Below are positions 31,776 through 40,153 of a stretch of DNA of 64,000 nt, one piece after another (the first letter of the stretch is position 1; each line of letters opens with the position of its first letter). Position numbers and translations under genes: made by a program. Under the pieces are notes generated by a model, which saw nothing but the letters and a program-made list of their open reading frames with translations, ran no database searches and was not told the DNA's origin. The stretch is from positions 1 through 64,000 of IMG/VR virus record IMGVR_UViG_3300017748_000003. The stretch is one strand, 5' to 3'. The DNA is from a virus.

Positions 31776-33269
31776 TCACGCTATAAGCAATCTAGGCTTA
31801 GACTGAAGTAACTCATAAGCTACTGATACGGCATCAACCTGATCGTCATGTAAAGCCTCAGGGAAAAGCTCAAGCTCAGTAGTAAAGTCTAAATTCCATG
31901 CTCCACGGACAATAAATACTTTACCTGCCTCTACCAAGTTAATCCACGGCTGAGCACGCAGTAACTTTCCTCCTCTTGGTGGATTTTTCTTCTCCACTTT
32001 TACATCACCCATCAACTGCTCCCTAACATCTTGATAAACTGCATCAAAGCCGCCCACTCCTTCTACGCCTATCCTAAAAACTCTGTAAGCTTCTCTATCT
32101 ACACGGCTAGTCTCTAATATTCTTGCTCTCATTCTAGCCCAAGCTAACTGACCTTTAGTTACATCAATAATGTAAAATCTCTTCTCTCGATCAATAGCGC
32201 ATAAAGCCCCTGCCGTGTAGTCAGAAGATTGCTTCTCAGTCAACGCTAAATCCCATCCACGAACCCACTCAACGTCTTTAGGGACTTCTTCAAGGGTAGT
32301 GTAATTTATTTTAGATACATCAACCTGACCTGACGATGCAGCTACGGGTCTTCCCATGTATTGAGATTCCCACTCATAAGAGGGAATCATAGCTTTTTGA
32401 CCTTCTAAGAATGAAATAGGTCTTTCCTCTGGAAATAAAGCATCTCCTATCTCTCTGCCTAAAGGATCATCTTCTGAGTTACAGATTGCCGGTAAATTAG
32501 TAACTTGAAATATTCTATCAGCCTGACCTGCATCTTGCAGTCTTTGCTTAGACTCTTCTGATATAAGGTGTCCTATAAGATCGTCAGGATGCCACCTAGT
32601 TCCTATAATGAAGATTTTAGCATCTTTAGAAATACGGCTAATACAATCACCGTAAAACCACTGAATAATATTTCTCCTTGAGGACGGCGACTCTGCTTCC
32701 TTACGTCCAGCATGAGCATCATCAATGATAAGCCAATCAACCCTTCGTCCAGTAAGTTTAGATCCGGCAGACCTTATCTGAACAGAAGTGCCATTTGAGA
32801 ATACCTTAGCGAATCTAGTGTTTTGACCCCATACGGGATGAACATCAGGGAATATCTGCTGATATATTGAACTCTCAGTTAGCGAGATAACTTCTTTCAT
32901 GAAGTCAGCTAACAATGCTCCAGAGAATCCTGTCATCCCTATGTGTAAGCCTGGGAACTTTCCAATAAGCCAAGCAACTGCACGAACGCATAACATACGG
33001 CTCTTACCATGCTGAGGTGGAACTGAAATAGTTTGGTTAGGTCCTCTATCTCCAGACAAGACTTCAGTTACTATGGTAGCCAAGTATTTATGTAAATCAC
33101 CTATCGTATAATTACGTGACTCAACTTGAGGATGTATTATATGTAAAAACGAAAGAAGATCTTCCCTAGCAGCCTCAACAAGGGCCTCCATCACAGCTAA
33201 GTGTTCCTCTTGAGTAAAAGTAACTTGCTGGTCTTGTGGTTCAGCTTCCGGCATCGCCATCTCCTTCAT
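31776..33269 (-). CDS. terL: Terminase large subunit
   Basis: A 497-residue packaging motor. ATPase: Walker A-like VPPQHGKSRM (83-92), Walker B WLIIDDAH (179-186) and a coupling region IIGTRWHPDD (221-230). RNase H-like nuclease: WVRGWDLALT with Asp340, and HDDQVDA near residue 480. Overlaps the small subunit gene by 29 bases. An ATG at 33254 is an alternative start, because AAGGAG lies six bases upstream of it. Packages DNA into proheads through the portal. Confidence 0.93.
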   Translation of the reverse strand: MKEMAMPEAEPQDQQVTFTQEEHLAVMEALVEAAREDLLSFLHIIHPQVESRNYTIGDLHKYLATIVTEVLSGDRGPNQTISVPPQHGKSRMLCVRAVAWLIGKFPGLHIGMTGFSGALLADFMKEVISLTESSIYQQIFPDVHPVWGQNTRFAKVFSNGTSVQIRSAGSKLTGRRVDWLIIDDAHAGRKEAESPSSRRNIIQWFYGDCISRISKDAKIFIIGTRWHPDDLIGHLISEESKQRLQDAGQADRIFQVTNLPAICNSEDDPLGREIGDALFPEERPISFLEGQKAMIPSYEWESQYMGRPVAASSGQVDVSKINYTTLEEVPKDVEWVRGWDLALTEKQSSDYTAGALCAIDREKRFYIIDVTKGQLAWARMRARILETSRVDREAYRVFRIGVEGVGGFDAVYQDVREQLMGDVKVEKKNPPRGGKLLRAQPWINLVEAGKVFIVRGAWNLDFTTELELFPEALHDDQVDAVSVAYELLQSKPRLLIA

Positions 33270-33843
33270 CTTGGGTAATAGCTAACTTCAAATCTGGCTT
33301 TGTAGCTAATACTCCTCTTAAAGCAGCTAACTTCTCCTCGTCGTTTAAAGTTCCCTCGTCTACAGATCCAGTAAGAAATACGCCGCCATCTGCATTTCCC
33401 ACATCTACTCTCTCGCGCCTACCGAACTCTTGAGGATTACGCCTTTCTAGGAACCATGCCGCCGCTTGCCACGACTTTCCAGAGCCAGCAGCTTTTTGTA
33501 TAACCATAACATTTCTATGTTCAGCCTCTGCACAAGCGGATTCAATACGGTCATAAACTTCCTTAGCTTTACAGCCTTCTGGAGCTTTCTCACCTTCCTT
33601 TCTCCAGCGATAAAGTGCATCCTTAGATATACCCGCTAAGCGTGCAGCGTTAGTATAAGTATTACCTGCGATAAGCGCATCGCATACCTTCTTAACTACC
33701 TTGTCATCAAAACGTCGATCTGGTCTACCTCCTTGATCTAAAGGAACGGTGTTACCCATAACATCAACCCTAGTAGCAACGCGCTCTTGGGTTTCAATAG
33801 CTCTCTTCCGTCTTCTAGCCCTGACTGCTTTAGTTACTCCCAT
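33241..33843 (-). CDS. terS: Terminase small subunit
   Basis: A 200-residue protein. A helix-turn-helix near residues 58-85 (NTYTNAARLAGISKDALYRW) followed by FLERRNPQEFGRRERVDVG, the pattern of phage small terminases. The Arg/Lys-rich N-terminus could contact DNA. It is encoded upstream of and overlapping the large subunit gene. Recognises packaging sites and feeds the large subunit. Confidence 0.82.
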   Translation of the reverse strand: MGVTKAVRARRRKRAIETQERVATRVDVMGNTVPLDQGGRPDRRFDDKVVKKVCDALIAGNTYTNAARLAGISKDALYRWRKEGEKAPEGCKAKEVYDRIESACAEAEHRNVMVIQKAAGSGKSWQAAAWFLERRNPQEFGRRERVDVGNADGGVFLTGSVDEGTLNDEEKLAALRGVLATKPDLKLAITQDEGDGDAGS

Positions 33844-33859
33844 AATACGTAAGGTTACA

Positions 33860-33876
33860 TTTGCACGAATGGCAAA
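33860..33876 (-). promoter_or_regulatory. TTTGCAC-type palindrome, copy 14, within a possible promoter
   Basis: TTTGCAC-GAA-TGGCAAA. On the minus strand a TTGATG lies one base upstream and TGTAAC directly downstream, so the site again fits a -35/-10 spacer (18 bases), ten bases before the terS ATG. Weaker than the 20669 case. Confidence 0.5.
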
Positions 33877-33898
33877 CCATCAACGCTAAGATCTTTGC

Positions 33899-34513
33899 TT
33901 AGCTATCATCCTCAGCATTAGCCACAGATCTAGCTTTAGCTACAATCTCTCTAAACTCTTCTATGGTAAATACATTCTCCTCAAGACAATGTGGGCAAAG
34001 AAGATCGATCACCGTATCTTCTGTTTCTCCGTCAGAACCTTGAGAGGACCCAGGCGTGGGGACTTGCTGATCGAGCGGCTCCTCACCTTCGTCAGTATCA
34101 TCTTGTGCATCGTTAAAAGAGCTTAGATCCATAATGTCTTTCCACTCCTCCGATTGAAAGAATCCAGCAATATTCTCCATTGACCCAGCACCGAGATCCT
34201 CAAGCTCTTTTTCAAGAGTATCCATGTCCCACTCAGTAAACTCTCCAGCCTTATTGTCTGCGATCCGAAACTGCCTAGCCTTCTCTTCATCTAGTTCAAC
34301 TTGGACAATCCTTACCTTCTCGTATCCAAGCTGAACCAAGGCCCTATACCTAGCGTGACCAGCCAAAATAACTCCGTCTTGGTCAACTACGATAGGCACT
34401 GTGTAGCCATATTTCTGTATAGAGTCCTTAAGAGCGGCTACCGTATCATCGTTTTTCCTTGGATTACGCCAGTAAGGTCGGATGTCATTAATGCTAACTT
34501 CTACAATGTTCAT
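33899..34513 (-). CDS. ParB-like protein with C-terminal zinc ribbon
   Basis: A 204-residue protein from the ATG at 34513 (MNIVEVSINDIRPYWRNPRK). The N-terminal ParB/Srx-type domain (NPRKND, then VPIVVD, then GHARYRAL) spans about residues 1-100. An acidic low-complexity linker follows at about 125-165. CPHCLEENVF near residue 174 is half of a zinc knuckle. It is a paralogue of the next gene. ParB-like domains can act as nucleases, CTPases or scaffolds. The role here is unknown, but it lies beside terS. Confidence 0.75.
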   Translation of the reverse strand: MNIVEVSINDIRPYWRNPRKNDDTVAALKDSIQKYGYTVPIVVDQDGVILAGHARYRALVQLGYEKVRIVQVELDEEKARQFRIADNKAGEFTEWDMDTLEKELEDLGAGSMENIAGFFQSEEWKDIMDLSSFNDAQDDTDEGEEPLDQQVPTPGSSQGSDGETEDTVIDLLCPHCLEENVFTIEEFREIVAKARSVANAEDDS

Positions 34514-34558
34514 TGAATGGTGGGGTAATGTTTTAGAATTAGTGATCGTTATATGCAT

Positions 34559-35125
34559 TTAATCGCCAAGTCTTGAATCAACGTAAAATTTTTCTGAACA
34601 ATGACCGCACTTAATCTCTACCATGCGTGAATGAGCCTCTTCATCTCTGTTCTTATAATGATTCTCGTTAGCCTCAAGCTTCTTATCAATCTGTTCTTGC
34701 GTGGGAGCTATCGCAGAGGCTCCAGCCTCATCTAACGACCCCATAATATTCTCTAACTCACTTTCATCATACCAATCAGCCATTTCTCCGGCTGCTGCTA
34801 CTGCACGAAGTTCATCCTTGAGAAGATCGTGATCCCATACAGACATCTCAGAGATTCTATTATCAATAATACGGAACTCTCTGGCTTGCTCTTCTGTAAG
34901 ATCTGACGCTACTAAAACCGTAACTTTTTCCCACTTAAGTTCCTTTATAGCTAACAACCTTGTGTGGCCTGTAAGGACTACGTTGTTTTCGTCAACCACT
35001 ATTGGCACGTTGTATCCAAACCGTTCGATAGATTTCTTTACGGCATTAATAGCGTCAGCAGAAGCCTTACGGGGATTCTTTTCGTAAGGCTTAATGTCAG
35101 TTATAGGTAAAACTTTTTTATTCAT
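34559..35125 (-). CDS. ParB-like protein with C-terminal zinc motif
   Basis: A 188-residue protein (MNKKVLPITDIKPYEKNPRK). Same order as its neighbour: NPRK near residue 17, VPIVVDENNVVLTGHTRLLA near 40-59, C-terminal CGHCSEKF near 174. A tandem duplication followed by divergence is likely. Overlaps the upstream glycosyltransferase by four bases. Confidence 0.77.
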   Translation of the reverse strand: MNKKVLPITDIKPYEKNPRKASADAINAVKKSIERFGYNVPIVVDENNVVLTGHTRLLAIKELKWEKVTVLVASDLTEEQAREFRIIDNRISEMSVWDHDLLKDELRAVAAAGEMADWYDESELENIMGSLDEAGASAIAPTQEQIDKKLEANENHYKNRDEEAHSRMVEIKCGHCSEKFYVDSRLGD

Positions 35126-35961
35126 TCTATAATTAATTGTTGGTGATTTTTCTGGTGAAATTCGTGAGCGGCCTGAGTCAGTGCTGAATCCCCAACGTGG
35201 AAGTCAACCCCCTTCATGGTCTTCATCATCACGTCCCACCCATCCTTGGCCCCCTTCGGCGGTTCGGCAGGAACTATATACTCCTCTGGGAGCCTGACAA
35301 GCGTAGTGTTACCAGTCATCTTTGCCCACATTCGGAACATCGCTTTCCCGTCAACGTGCTGAATGGCATGGACAGCACAGACCTTGTTGTAGTGGTAGTT
35401 AATCCCTCCGGCGAGGTAGGCGTGCAGGGAGTAGCTCAGGTCATCCCAGCAGAAGTTCCTGCCTTCGTGGAGCTTCATCATTCGCTTCGCGCTCGCCCTC
35501 GACATCATCATCCCGCCGCGCAGGTGAAGCATCACTTTCTTCTCGATGGTTGGCTTGTCCTTGCGGACGAACTCCTTCACGCGATTGACCGTGTTCTTGC
35601 TCTCAACCGTCACGACCCCAGTATCATGCCGCATCGCCAGAGGCTCGGCTAAGATGTAGGGCTTCGTCTCTTCGATGAAATACATATCATCGTCTGCAAA
35701 GCAGATGAGATCGTAGCCTTCCTGCAACGCTAGATTCAGACCAGCGAACCGTGCGCCTACCATCCCGATCATGTCCGGGAAGCTAAGCACCGACCTAACC
35801 TTCGGGAATGGGGAAAGCTGTTTTTCGGTCGGATGGAATCCCTGCGGCACGAGGATAATGTCCCATCCCCTAAGAGGCTGGTGCTCTTCCTCAGTCTTGA
35901 GGAAACGCCAGATCATCTCCTCTCGATGATGTACGCAGGGAACTATAACGGCTCTTCTCAT
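35122..35961 (-). CDS. GT-A fold glycosyltransferase
   Basis: A 279-residue protein. The N-terminal Rossmann-like start MRRAVIVPCVHHREE and FADDDMYF (DDD at residues 90-92) give the metal-binding DxD motif of a GT-A enzyme. WDDLSYSLHAYLAGGINY is the acceptor-side region. Its base composition is clearly higher in GC than that of the genes on both sides (by hand count about 58 percent against about 42 percent over short rows), hinting at recent acquisition. Overlaps both neighbours by four bases. A sugar acceptor such as modified DNA is possible from context. Confidence 0.72.
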   Translation of the reverse strand: MRRAVIVPCVHHREEMIWRFLKTEEEHQPLRGWDIILVPQGFHPTEKQLSPFPKVRSVLSFPDMIGMVGARFAGLNLALQEGYDLICFADDDMYFIEETKPYILAEPLAMRHDTGVVTVESKNTVNRVKEFVRKDKPTIEKKVMLHLRGGMMMSRASAKRMMKLHEGRNFCWDDLSYSLHAYLAGGINYHYNKVCAVHAIQHVDGKAMFRMWAKMTGNTTLVRLPEEYIVPAEPPKGAKDGWDVMMKTMKGVDFHVGDSALTQAAHEFHQKNHQQLIIE

Positions 35962-36641
35962 ACGGTCATCTCTTCTTCCGGGTGCTCCTCTTTATATTTC
36001 TTTTTAGCCAAAAGCTGATTTTTCATTTCCCACGCTTTCTTATACTCTACGTCCTCAAATAGCTTACTAAATCCTGTAACGTGCTTAAGCCTTACAAGTT
36101 CGTCAGCCTCCATGCCAAGCTCAGCGCAAATCTCAGCATCAGACCAGCCATTATCTAACATCTCCAACACCATATTACCCATACCAGCCACCGAATGCTT
36201 ACCCCGTGCGCGGTTATGCCTAACAGTAGATGCCATGCGATCATTAATCTGCTTGTCTAGGACAACGATAGGGAGGAAGCCCTTGCACCACTTCTTAATA
36301 TCAGCGTTCATACGCATTGTGGTAAATCTGTGAAAGCCGTCAATGATAACATACTTATCTTTAGCCTCATCATAGATAGTAACCACAGGCTGAGTATAGC
36401 CGTCATGCTTAATCGAAGTGTATAGAAGCCCCATCTCAGTTTTAGCTACGGAGTTAGGGTTATAGTCATTCGCCTCAACTTGCTCTACAGGGACCCATCG
36501 TATATTGGCAATAGGTTGTTCTGAGAGAGGGCTACGATCAAAAATCCATTGAGAGATTTCTTGCTGCCTGTCTATCTTCTCTCTAGCGTTATCGCAGTCT
36601 GAGAAGAGGGACTCCAAGGTAGATTGCTGTTCTTTAGTCAT
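35958..36641 (-). CDS. IbrB-like ParB-domain protein
   Basis: A 227-residue protein. NDYNPNSVAKTEMGLLYTSI (about residues 58-77) and DKYVIIDGFHRF (about 94-105) form the ParB-type core of the IbrB group. A helix-turn-helix-like region follows (NGWSDAEICAELGMEADELV). It is encoded directly after the PAPS-reductase-like gene, the classical IbrA-IbrB pair seen in many phages and prophages. The pair is known to control some genes in E. coli; the biochemistry is unknown. Confidence 0.8.
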   Translation of the reverse strand: MTKEQQSTLESLFSDCDNAREKIDRQQEISQWIFDRSPLSEQPIANIRWVPVEQVEANDYNPNSVAKTEMGLLYTSIKHDGYTQPVVTIYDEAKDKYVIIDGFHRFTTMRMNADIKKWCKGFLPIVVLDKQINDRMASTVRHNRARGKHSVAGMGNMVLEMLDNGWSDAEICAELGMEADELVRLKHVTGFSKLFEDVEYKKAWEMKNQLLAKKKYKEEHPEEEMTV

Positions 36642-36701
36642 TAGTCTTTATACTCAATTACAGTTTTTGGTAAATTATCTAAGAGATAAAAGCTACACCA
36701 C

Positions 36702-37904
36702 TCACACAACGGAATCCTCGTGTTCGTCATGCGTTTGCACGATGGGCAAATCACCGTCTTTAGGGTCAGATGCTTCTGTAGCTTCTTTTCTAGCTTTTCG
36801 GTTAGCTTTGGCGATTCCATAATTCTGAGGTGCAGCCATAAAATTATCCATCTTTACTCCCTCCCAATCATTACATAAAACAGCACGGGCTTGGCATTTA
36901 TACATACCCTTTTCATTATGACCAGCTAGGTCTAGCTCCATCCTAGCAAAATTTTTCTTAAATCTCTCTTTCCAATCTTCGTCTTCTATAAGCTTATCTA
37001 ATAAATGATCCCTATACTCACGCCAACCAGAGAACATTGGTGGAACTTCTTTTGGGAAATAATCAGCAAAGCCCATCTTACCTGCCATATCTATTCCTGA
37101 GATTCTTTGAACTAACTTCTCGTAAGTCTCAGGCTCCACTTCTTGAATTATAAATAAAGACCATACCGCTGTTTCATGGTGGACGTTAGATACTCGCATC
37201 TTACCCGTCTCAACCCCATAACGATAAAAATGATCGTAAAGCTTACAGTAAGACCAGCCATGCTCGTGAATTGCCTTCCAGACATCAGTATATGACCAAT
37301 CGTAAATAGGATAAAAGGTAAGATTAGGGTTCTCCTCCTTCTGAGTTATCTTAAGCTTTTTAACCCAAGTAACCCATTTGTGTCCCGGAGTTCCTGTAAG
37401 TCCAGCAGCGCGTGAAGGGGACTCTTCTGCTCGGACACCAGCTAAAAAAGCTGTTCTCTTATCCGGCCATATAGCTTTTGGTATATGGGTAAACATCTTA
37501 CTAAAACGATCAGTCCCTAAGTTGTTTTCTGTAATAGCGTAATCTTCCTTAGGACGAATCCACCGATCCTCCTCCTCAGGACTCCAGCACTGTAACCAAT
37601 GCTCTTCAGTAGATGTAGCATTAAAGAGCCTAAAAGGAACCTGTAACCAGTAAGGCTCAACATCAGGGTGCTCCATCTGCTCTCTTACAGCATCAATGGT
37701 AGCTTGCCACTCTGCTTCTTGATCAAGGAATAACACTTTAAGCTTCTCACCACGGGATTGAGCCTCAGCCAGAGCAAGTTCAAATACGATTGTAGAATCC
37801 TTACCCCCAGAAGAACTAACTACGACGTTCTCAAATTCATCAAAGATCCACTTGATCCTCGCCTTTGCCGCCTCAAGAACGTTTCTATTTGAGTAAATTT
37901 TCAT
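36702..37904 (-). CDS. IbrA-like PAPS reductase family (PP-loop) protein
   Basis: A 400-residue protein. PP-loop VVVSSSGGKDST (27-38) is the ATP-pyrophosphatase signature shared with PAPS reductases, IbrA and DndC. Other IbrA-type marks: FLAGVRAEES and YPIYDWSYTDVW. The C-terminus contains a TTTGCAC-type palindrome inside the coding region (36734-36750). Four-base overlap with the 2OG-like gene upstream. It activates a substrate with adenylate; a role in sulfur or base chemistry of DNA is possible but untested. Confidence 0.82.
   Translation of the reverse strand: MKIYSNRNVLEAAKARIKWIFDEFENVVVSSSGGKDSTIVFELALAEAQSRGEKLKVLFLDQEAEWQATIDAVREQMEHPDVEPYWLQVPFRLFNATSTEEHWLQCWSPEEEDRWIRPKEDYAITENNLGTDRFSKMFTHIPKAIWPDKRTAFLAGVRAEESPSRAAGLTGTPGHKWVTWVKKLKITQKEENPNLTFYPIYDWSYTDVWKAIHEHGWSYCKLYDHFYRYGVETGKMRVSNVHHETAVWSLFIIQEVEPETYEKLVQRISGIDMAGKMGFADYFPKEVPPMFSGWREYRDHLLDKLIEDEDWKERFKKNFARMELDLAGHNEKGMYKCQARAVLCNDWEGVKMDNFMAAPQNYGIAKANRKARKEATEASDPKDGDLPIVQTHDEHEDSVV
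36734..36750 (-). promoter_or_regulatory. TTTGCAC-type palindrome, copy 15 (in coding sequence)
   Basis: TTTGCAC-GAT-GGGCAAA, inside the last 16 codons of the IbrA-like gene, 90 bases upstream of the IbrB-like ATG. A TATAAA box lies five bases before that ATG, so the site may control the downstream genes. Confidence 0.5.
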
Positions 37905-38416
37905 TCAGGTAGGTGACCTCCTTTTGATCCAGTAAGCAGTCCCAAGAGAAGAGGAATGGCTTCTTCTGGTGCGTAAGGTTTTGAAGAGTCAACCGATGCC
38001 GCAAGATAATATTTAGGCTTCTCTGTAGCATCCTCGCGTGGTAGCACGGCGTGAGGCGACCACGTATCCAGCAGGAAATAAGTCCCTCTAGTTAGGGGCA
38101 GACCTACTTTATTGTAGCCTGACAATTCATACTCATCTACGAAGAAAAGAATCTGCATGGTGTAACGCAGAAATCCCGGGTCAATATGAAGAGGCACACC
38201 CTTCTTCGCTCCAATGTAATGAGGGTCCATCTCTGCTCTCTTATCGGGAGCACGCTTCCACGTCTTAAGGTATCTGTTTGGTCCTCCGAACACTATATCC
38301 AGTTCTTCTTGAGTAGGTGTCCATGCATCGTCAGGCAACTCAACGTAAGTAGACATCAGCACAGGGTTCGGTACCATGTGGGTTTCTAAAGGGTCTGTGT
38401 ATTTAAAAGCTCCCAT
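37901..38416 (-). CDS. 2OG-Fe(II) oxygenase-like protein
   Basis: A 171-residue protein. The facial triad is visible: HID at residues 77-79 (GVPLHIDPGFLRYTMQILFF) and His122 in TWSPHAVLPRE, with beta strands in between as in a double-stranded beta helix. A basic residue for 2-oxoglutarate may be Arg127 or a Lys near 141. I cannot tell which family (TET/JBP-like base hydroxylase or protein hydroxylase). Placed between the GT trio and the IbrA-like gene, so a hydroxylation before glycosylation is a reasonable guess. Confidence 0.6.
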   Translation of the reverse strand: MGAFKYTDPLETHMVPNPVLMSTYVELPDDAWTPTQEELDIVFGGPNRYLKTWKRAPDKRAEMDPHYIGAKKGVPLHIDPGFLRYTMQILFFVDEYELSGYNKVGLPLTRGTYFLLDTWSPHAVLPREDATEKPKYYLAASVDSSKPYAPEEAIPLLLGLLTGSKGGHLPE

Positions 38417-38418
38417 AA

Positions 38419-38991
38419 TTAATAAGGTATTGGATTTGAAAATGTTTTCGATTGACGCTTGGACGAACGCTTAGGATCAATCACGCTCTTGCCTTCAAGA
38501 TGGTCGACTAGGCTCGGACAATGAATCCAGTATTTCTTCTTCTCCACTTTCTTAAAGTAAAACCGGACAACCATATCAAGAGGCTCCTTGTATAGCAGCT
38601 TAGGATCGTCACGATCTTGACGTAACATGTATTCAGACATTCTTCGGCTCCACCCTGCCGGAAGGTAAAAGCACTGAGCCATAAGAAAGCTGTTGTCCCA
38701 ACGAGACCCTTCGGTAAGGTCGGCCTTCCTCATAGAAAAGAACTGGATAGCGGTATCGGGCATCGAGGCGATCACAGATTCAACCTTCTCGTTAAATCCC
38801 TGAGTCAGAATAATGTCATCTTCCATGTGCAAAGCGGCATCGTGACCTGCTTGCAGAAGAGCGCGGTAAAAGGTATCCCACGCTGATTGGGTCGTATCCA
38901 TACAGAACTCCGCACCCTTCAAGTGCTTCTGTAAATAATCAACACAATGAGGTCGATGATTAGGAACTGCTCTTACGATTCGTCTTGTCAT
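38419..38991 (-). CDS. GT25-like glycosyltransferase, paralogue 1
   Basis: A 190-residue protein. HMEDDIILTQGF (EDD at 57-59) and IHCPSLVDHLEGKS near residue 155 are the pattern of GT25-type glycosyltransferases (LPS and phage types). It overlaps paralogue 2 by four bases. Likely intact. Confidence 0.68.
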   Translation of the reverse strand: MTRRIVRAVPNHRPHCVDYLQKHLKGAEFCMDTTQSAWDTFYRALLQAGHDAALHMEDDIILTQGFNEKVESVIASMPDTAIQFFSMRKADLTEGSRWDNSFLMAQCFYLPAGWSRRMSEYMLRQDRDDPKLLYKEPLDMVVRFYFKKVEKKKYWIHCPSLVDHLEGKSVIDPKRSSKRQSKTFSNPIPY

Positions 38992-39524
38992 GGTCGGTAA
39001 GTCTTAGATACCCATTGGGTGTTAGTTACACGGTCTACTGGATTCGGGCAATGAATCCAGAACTTACGCCCTGTCTCTTTCACCCAATCAGCAATCCCTT
39101 CGTCATAATGAATAGCCCGTGATGCCTTCTGAATCTCGCGCCATCTAGGAAGGTAGTCCAATAGTTCCTCACTCCACCCAGACGGTAAGTAAAAGCAGGT
39201 TGTCATCATAAGATTCCGATCCCACCGAGAGCCTTCGGTTAAGTCTTTCTTTCTCATTGAAAAGAATTGGACCATTCTGTGTGGGTCTTCTAAAATGACA
39301 TCTTCTACCACCGAGCGAAATTTACCATTAACGCGAACACCGGATTCCATGTGAAGAGCAGCGTCACCTTCAGCTTTACCCAAAGCAGTCAAGAACGTAG
39401 AGAACCGATCCTGCTCATTTTCGGGGACGTGGACGCGGCCTGTAGTATCGGAGAAGAATCCCCACGTAGACAGGAATCCTCTCACGTCCTGCGGCCTATG
39501 ACGAAGAATAAAACGATAATTCAT
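38988..39524 (-). CDS. GT25-like glycosyltransferase, paralogue 2 (degenerate)
   Basis: A 178-residue protein clearly homologous to paralogue 1 (for example MRKKDLTEGSRWD against MRKADLTEGSRWD). The metal motif has changed from EDD to ESG (60-62), and the usual DH of the C-terminal block is DR (VDRVTNTQ). It probably lacks catalysis or serves as a partner subunit. Confidence 0.65.
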   Translation of the reverse strand: MNYRFILRHRPQDVRGFLSTWGFFSDTTGRVHVPENEQDRFSTFLTALGKAEGDAALHMESGVRVNGKFRSVVEDVILEDPHRMVQFFSMRKKDLTEGSRWDRNLMMTTCFYLPSGWSEELLDYLPRWREIQKASRAIHYDEGIADWVKETGRKFWIHCPNPVDRVTNTQWVSKTYRP

Positions 39525-40153
39525 AACTTGCCAATCTTAGCGTGATCCCATCTTCTCAAAAGGTCTTTAGAGAAGAGCGACGAGACTCTTGCTTTACCTT
39601 TGATGGACTTAGGATGTCCTAGGGTAGATGGGATTTGGTTGTTATGGTTGCAGAGATTTGGTAGTGTTAAAAGGAATGACTTTCCAGTCTGCTTAAGGAA
39701 CTTCTGTAATCCATAGTCATCCGCCCTTGTGATCCTTCCTTTCTCCGGCTGGTATAAATTCTCATCGGTAGCCCACTCAAGATACTCTTCGATGAACTTA
39801 CCTGTGTAGTAATTCGCCGGACACCAGAGCCTTTGTGTTTCAGCATAACAGAATCCTTCATCGTAAAGCTGCCTTTGTTTGTCTGTTAGACCGATGAGAA
39901 AAATCATACACCGATCAGGAACCATAGCTTTATCGAGTTCCTCTCTAAACCACGTAGGGATAATGACATCATCTTGGATAATTAGAACCCCATCTCTATT
40001 CTCCTTCATTATCTTAGTCAGATGCCAATGTGTTCCTAGGTAATCTGGATCAGTAGACACATAGGGGTTAAGGCCCTTCAGCCTTTCGACCAAGGAAGGA
40101 ATCATAATAGACCTTGAGGGAACAGTCTGAATAACCGTATTCTCAGGAATCAT
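39521..40153 (-). CDS. GT25-like glycosyltransferase, paralogue 3
   Basis: A 210-residue protein. LIIQDDVIIPTWF (DD at 61-62) and LPNLCNHNNQIPST near residue 175 match the same family. Further diverged from the other two. Overlaps both neighbours. Likely catalytic. Confidence 0.65.
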   Translation of the reverse strand: MIPENTVIQTVPSRSIMIPSLVERLKGLNPYVSTDPDYLGTHWHLTKIMKENRDGVLIIQDDVIIPTWFREELDKAMVPDRCMIFLIGLTDKQRQLYDEGFCYAETQRLWCPANYYTGKFIEEYLEWATDENLYQPEKGRITRADDYGLQKFLKQTGKSFLLTLPNLCNHNNQIPSTLGHPKSIKGKARVSSLFSKDLLRRWDHAKIGKL

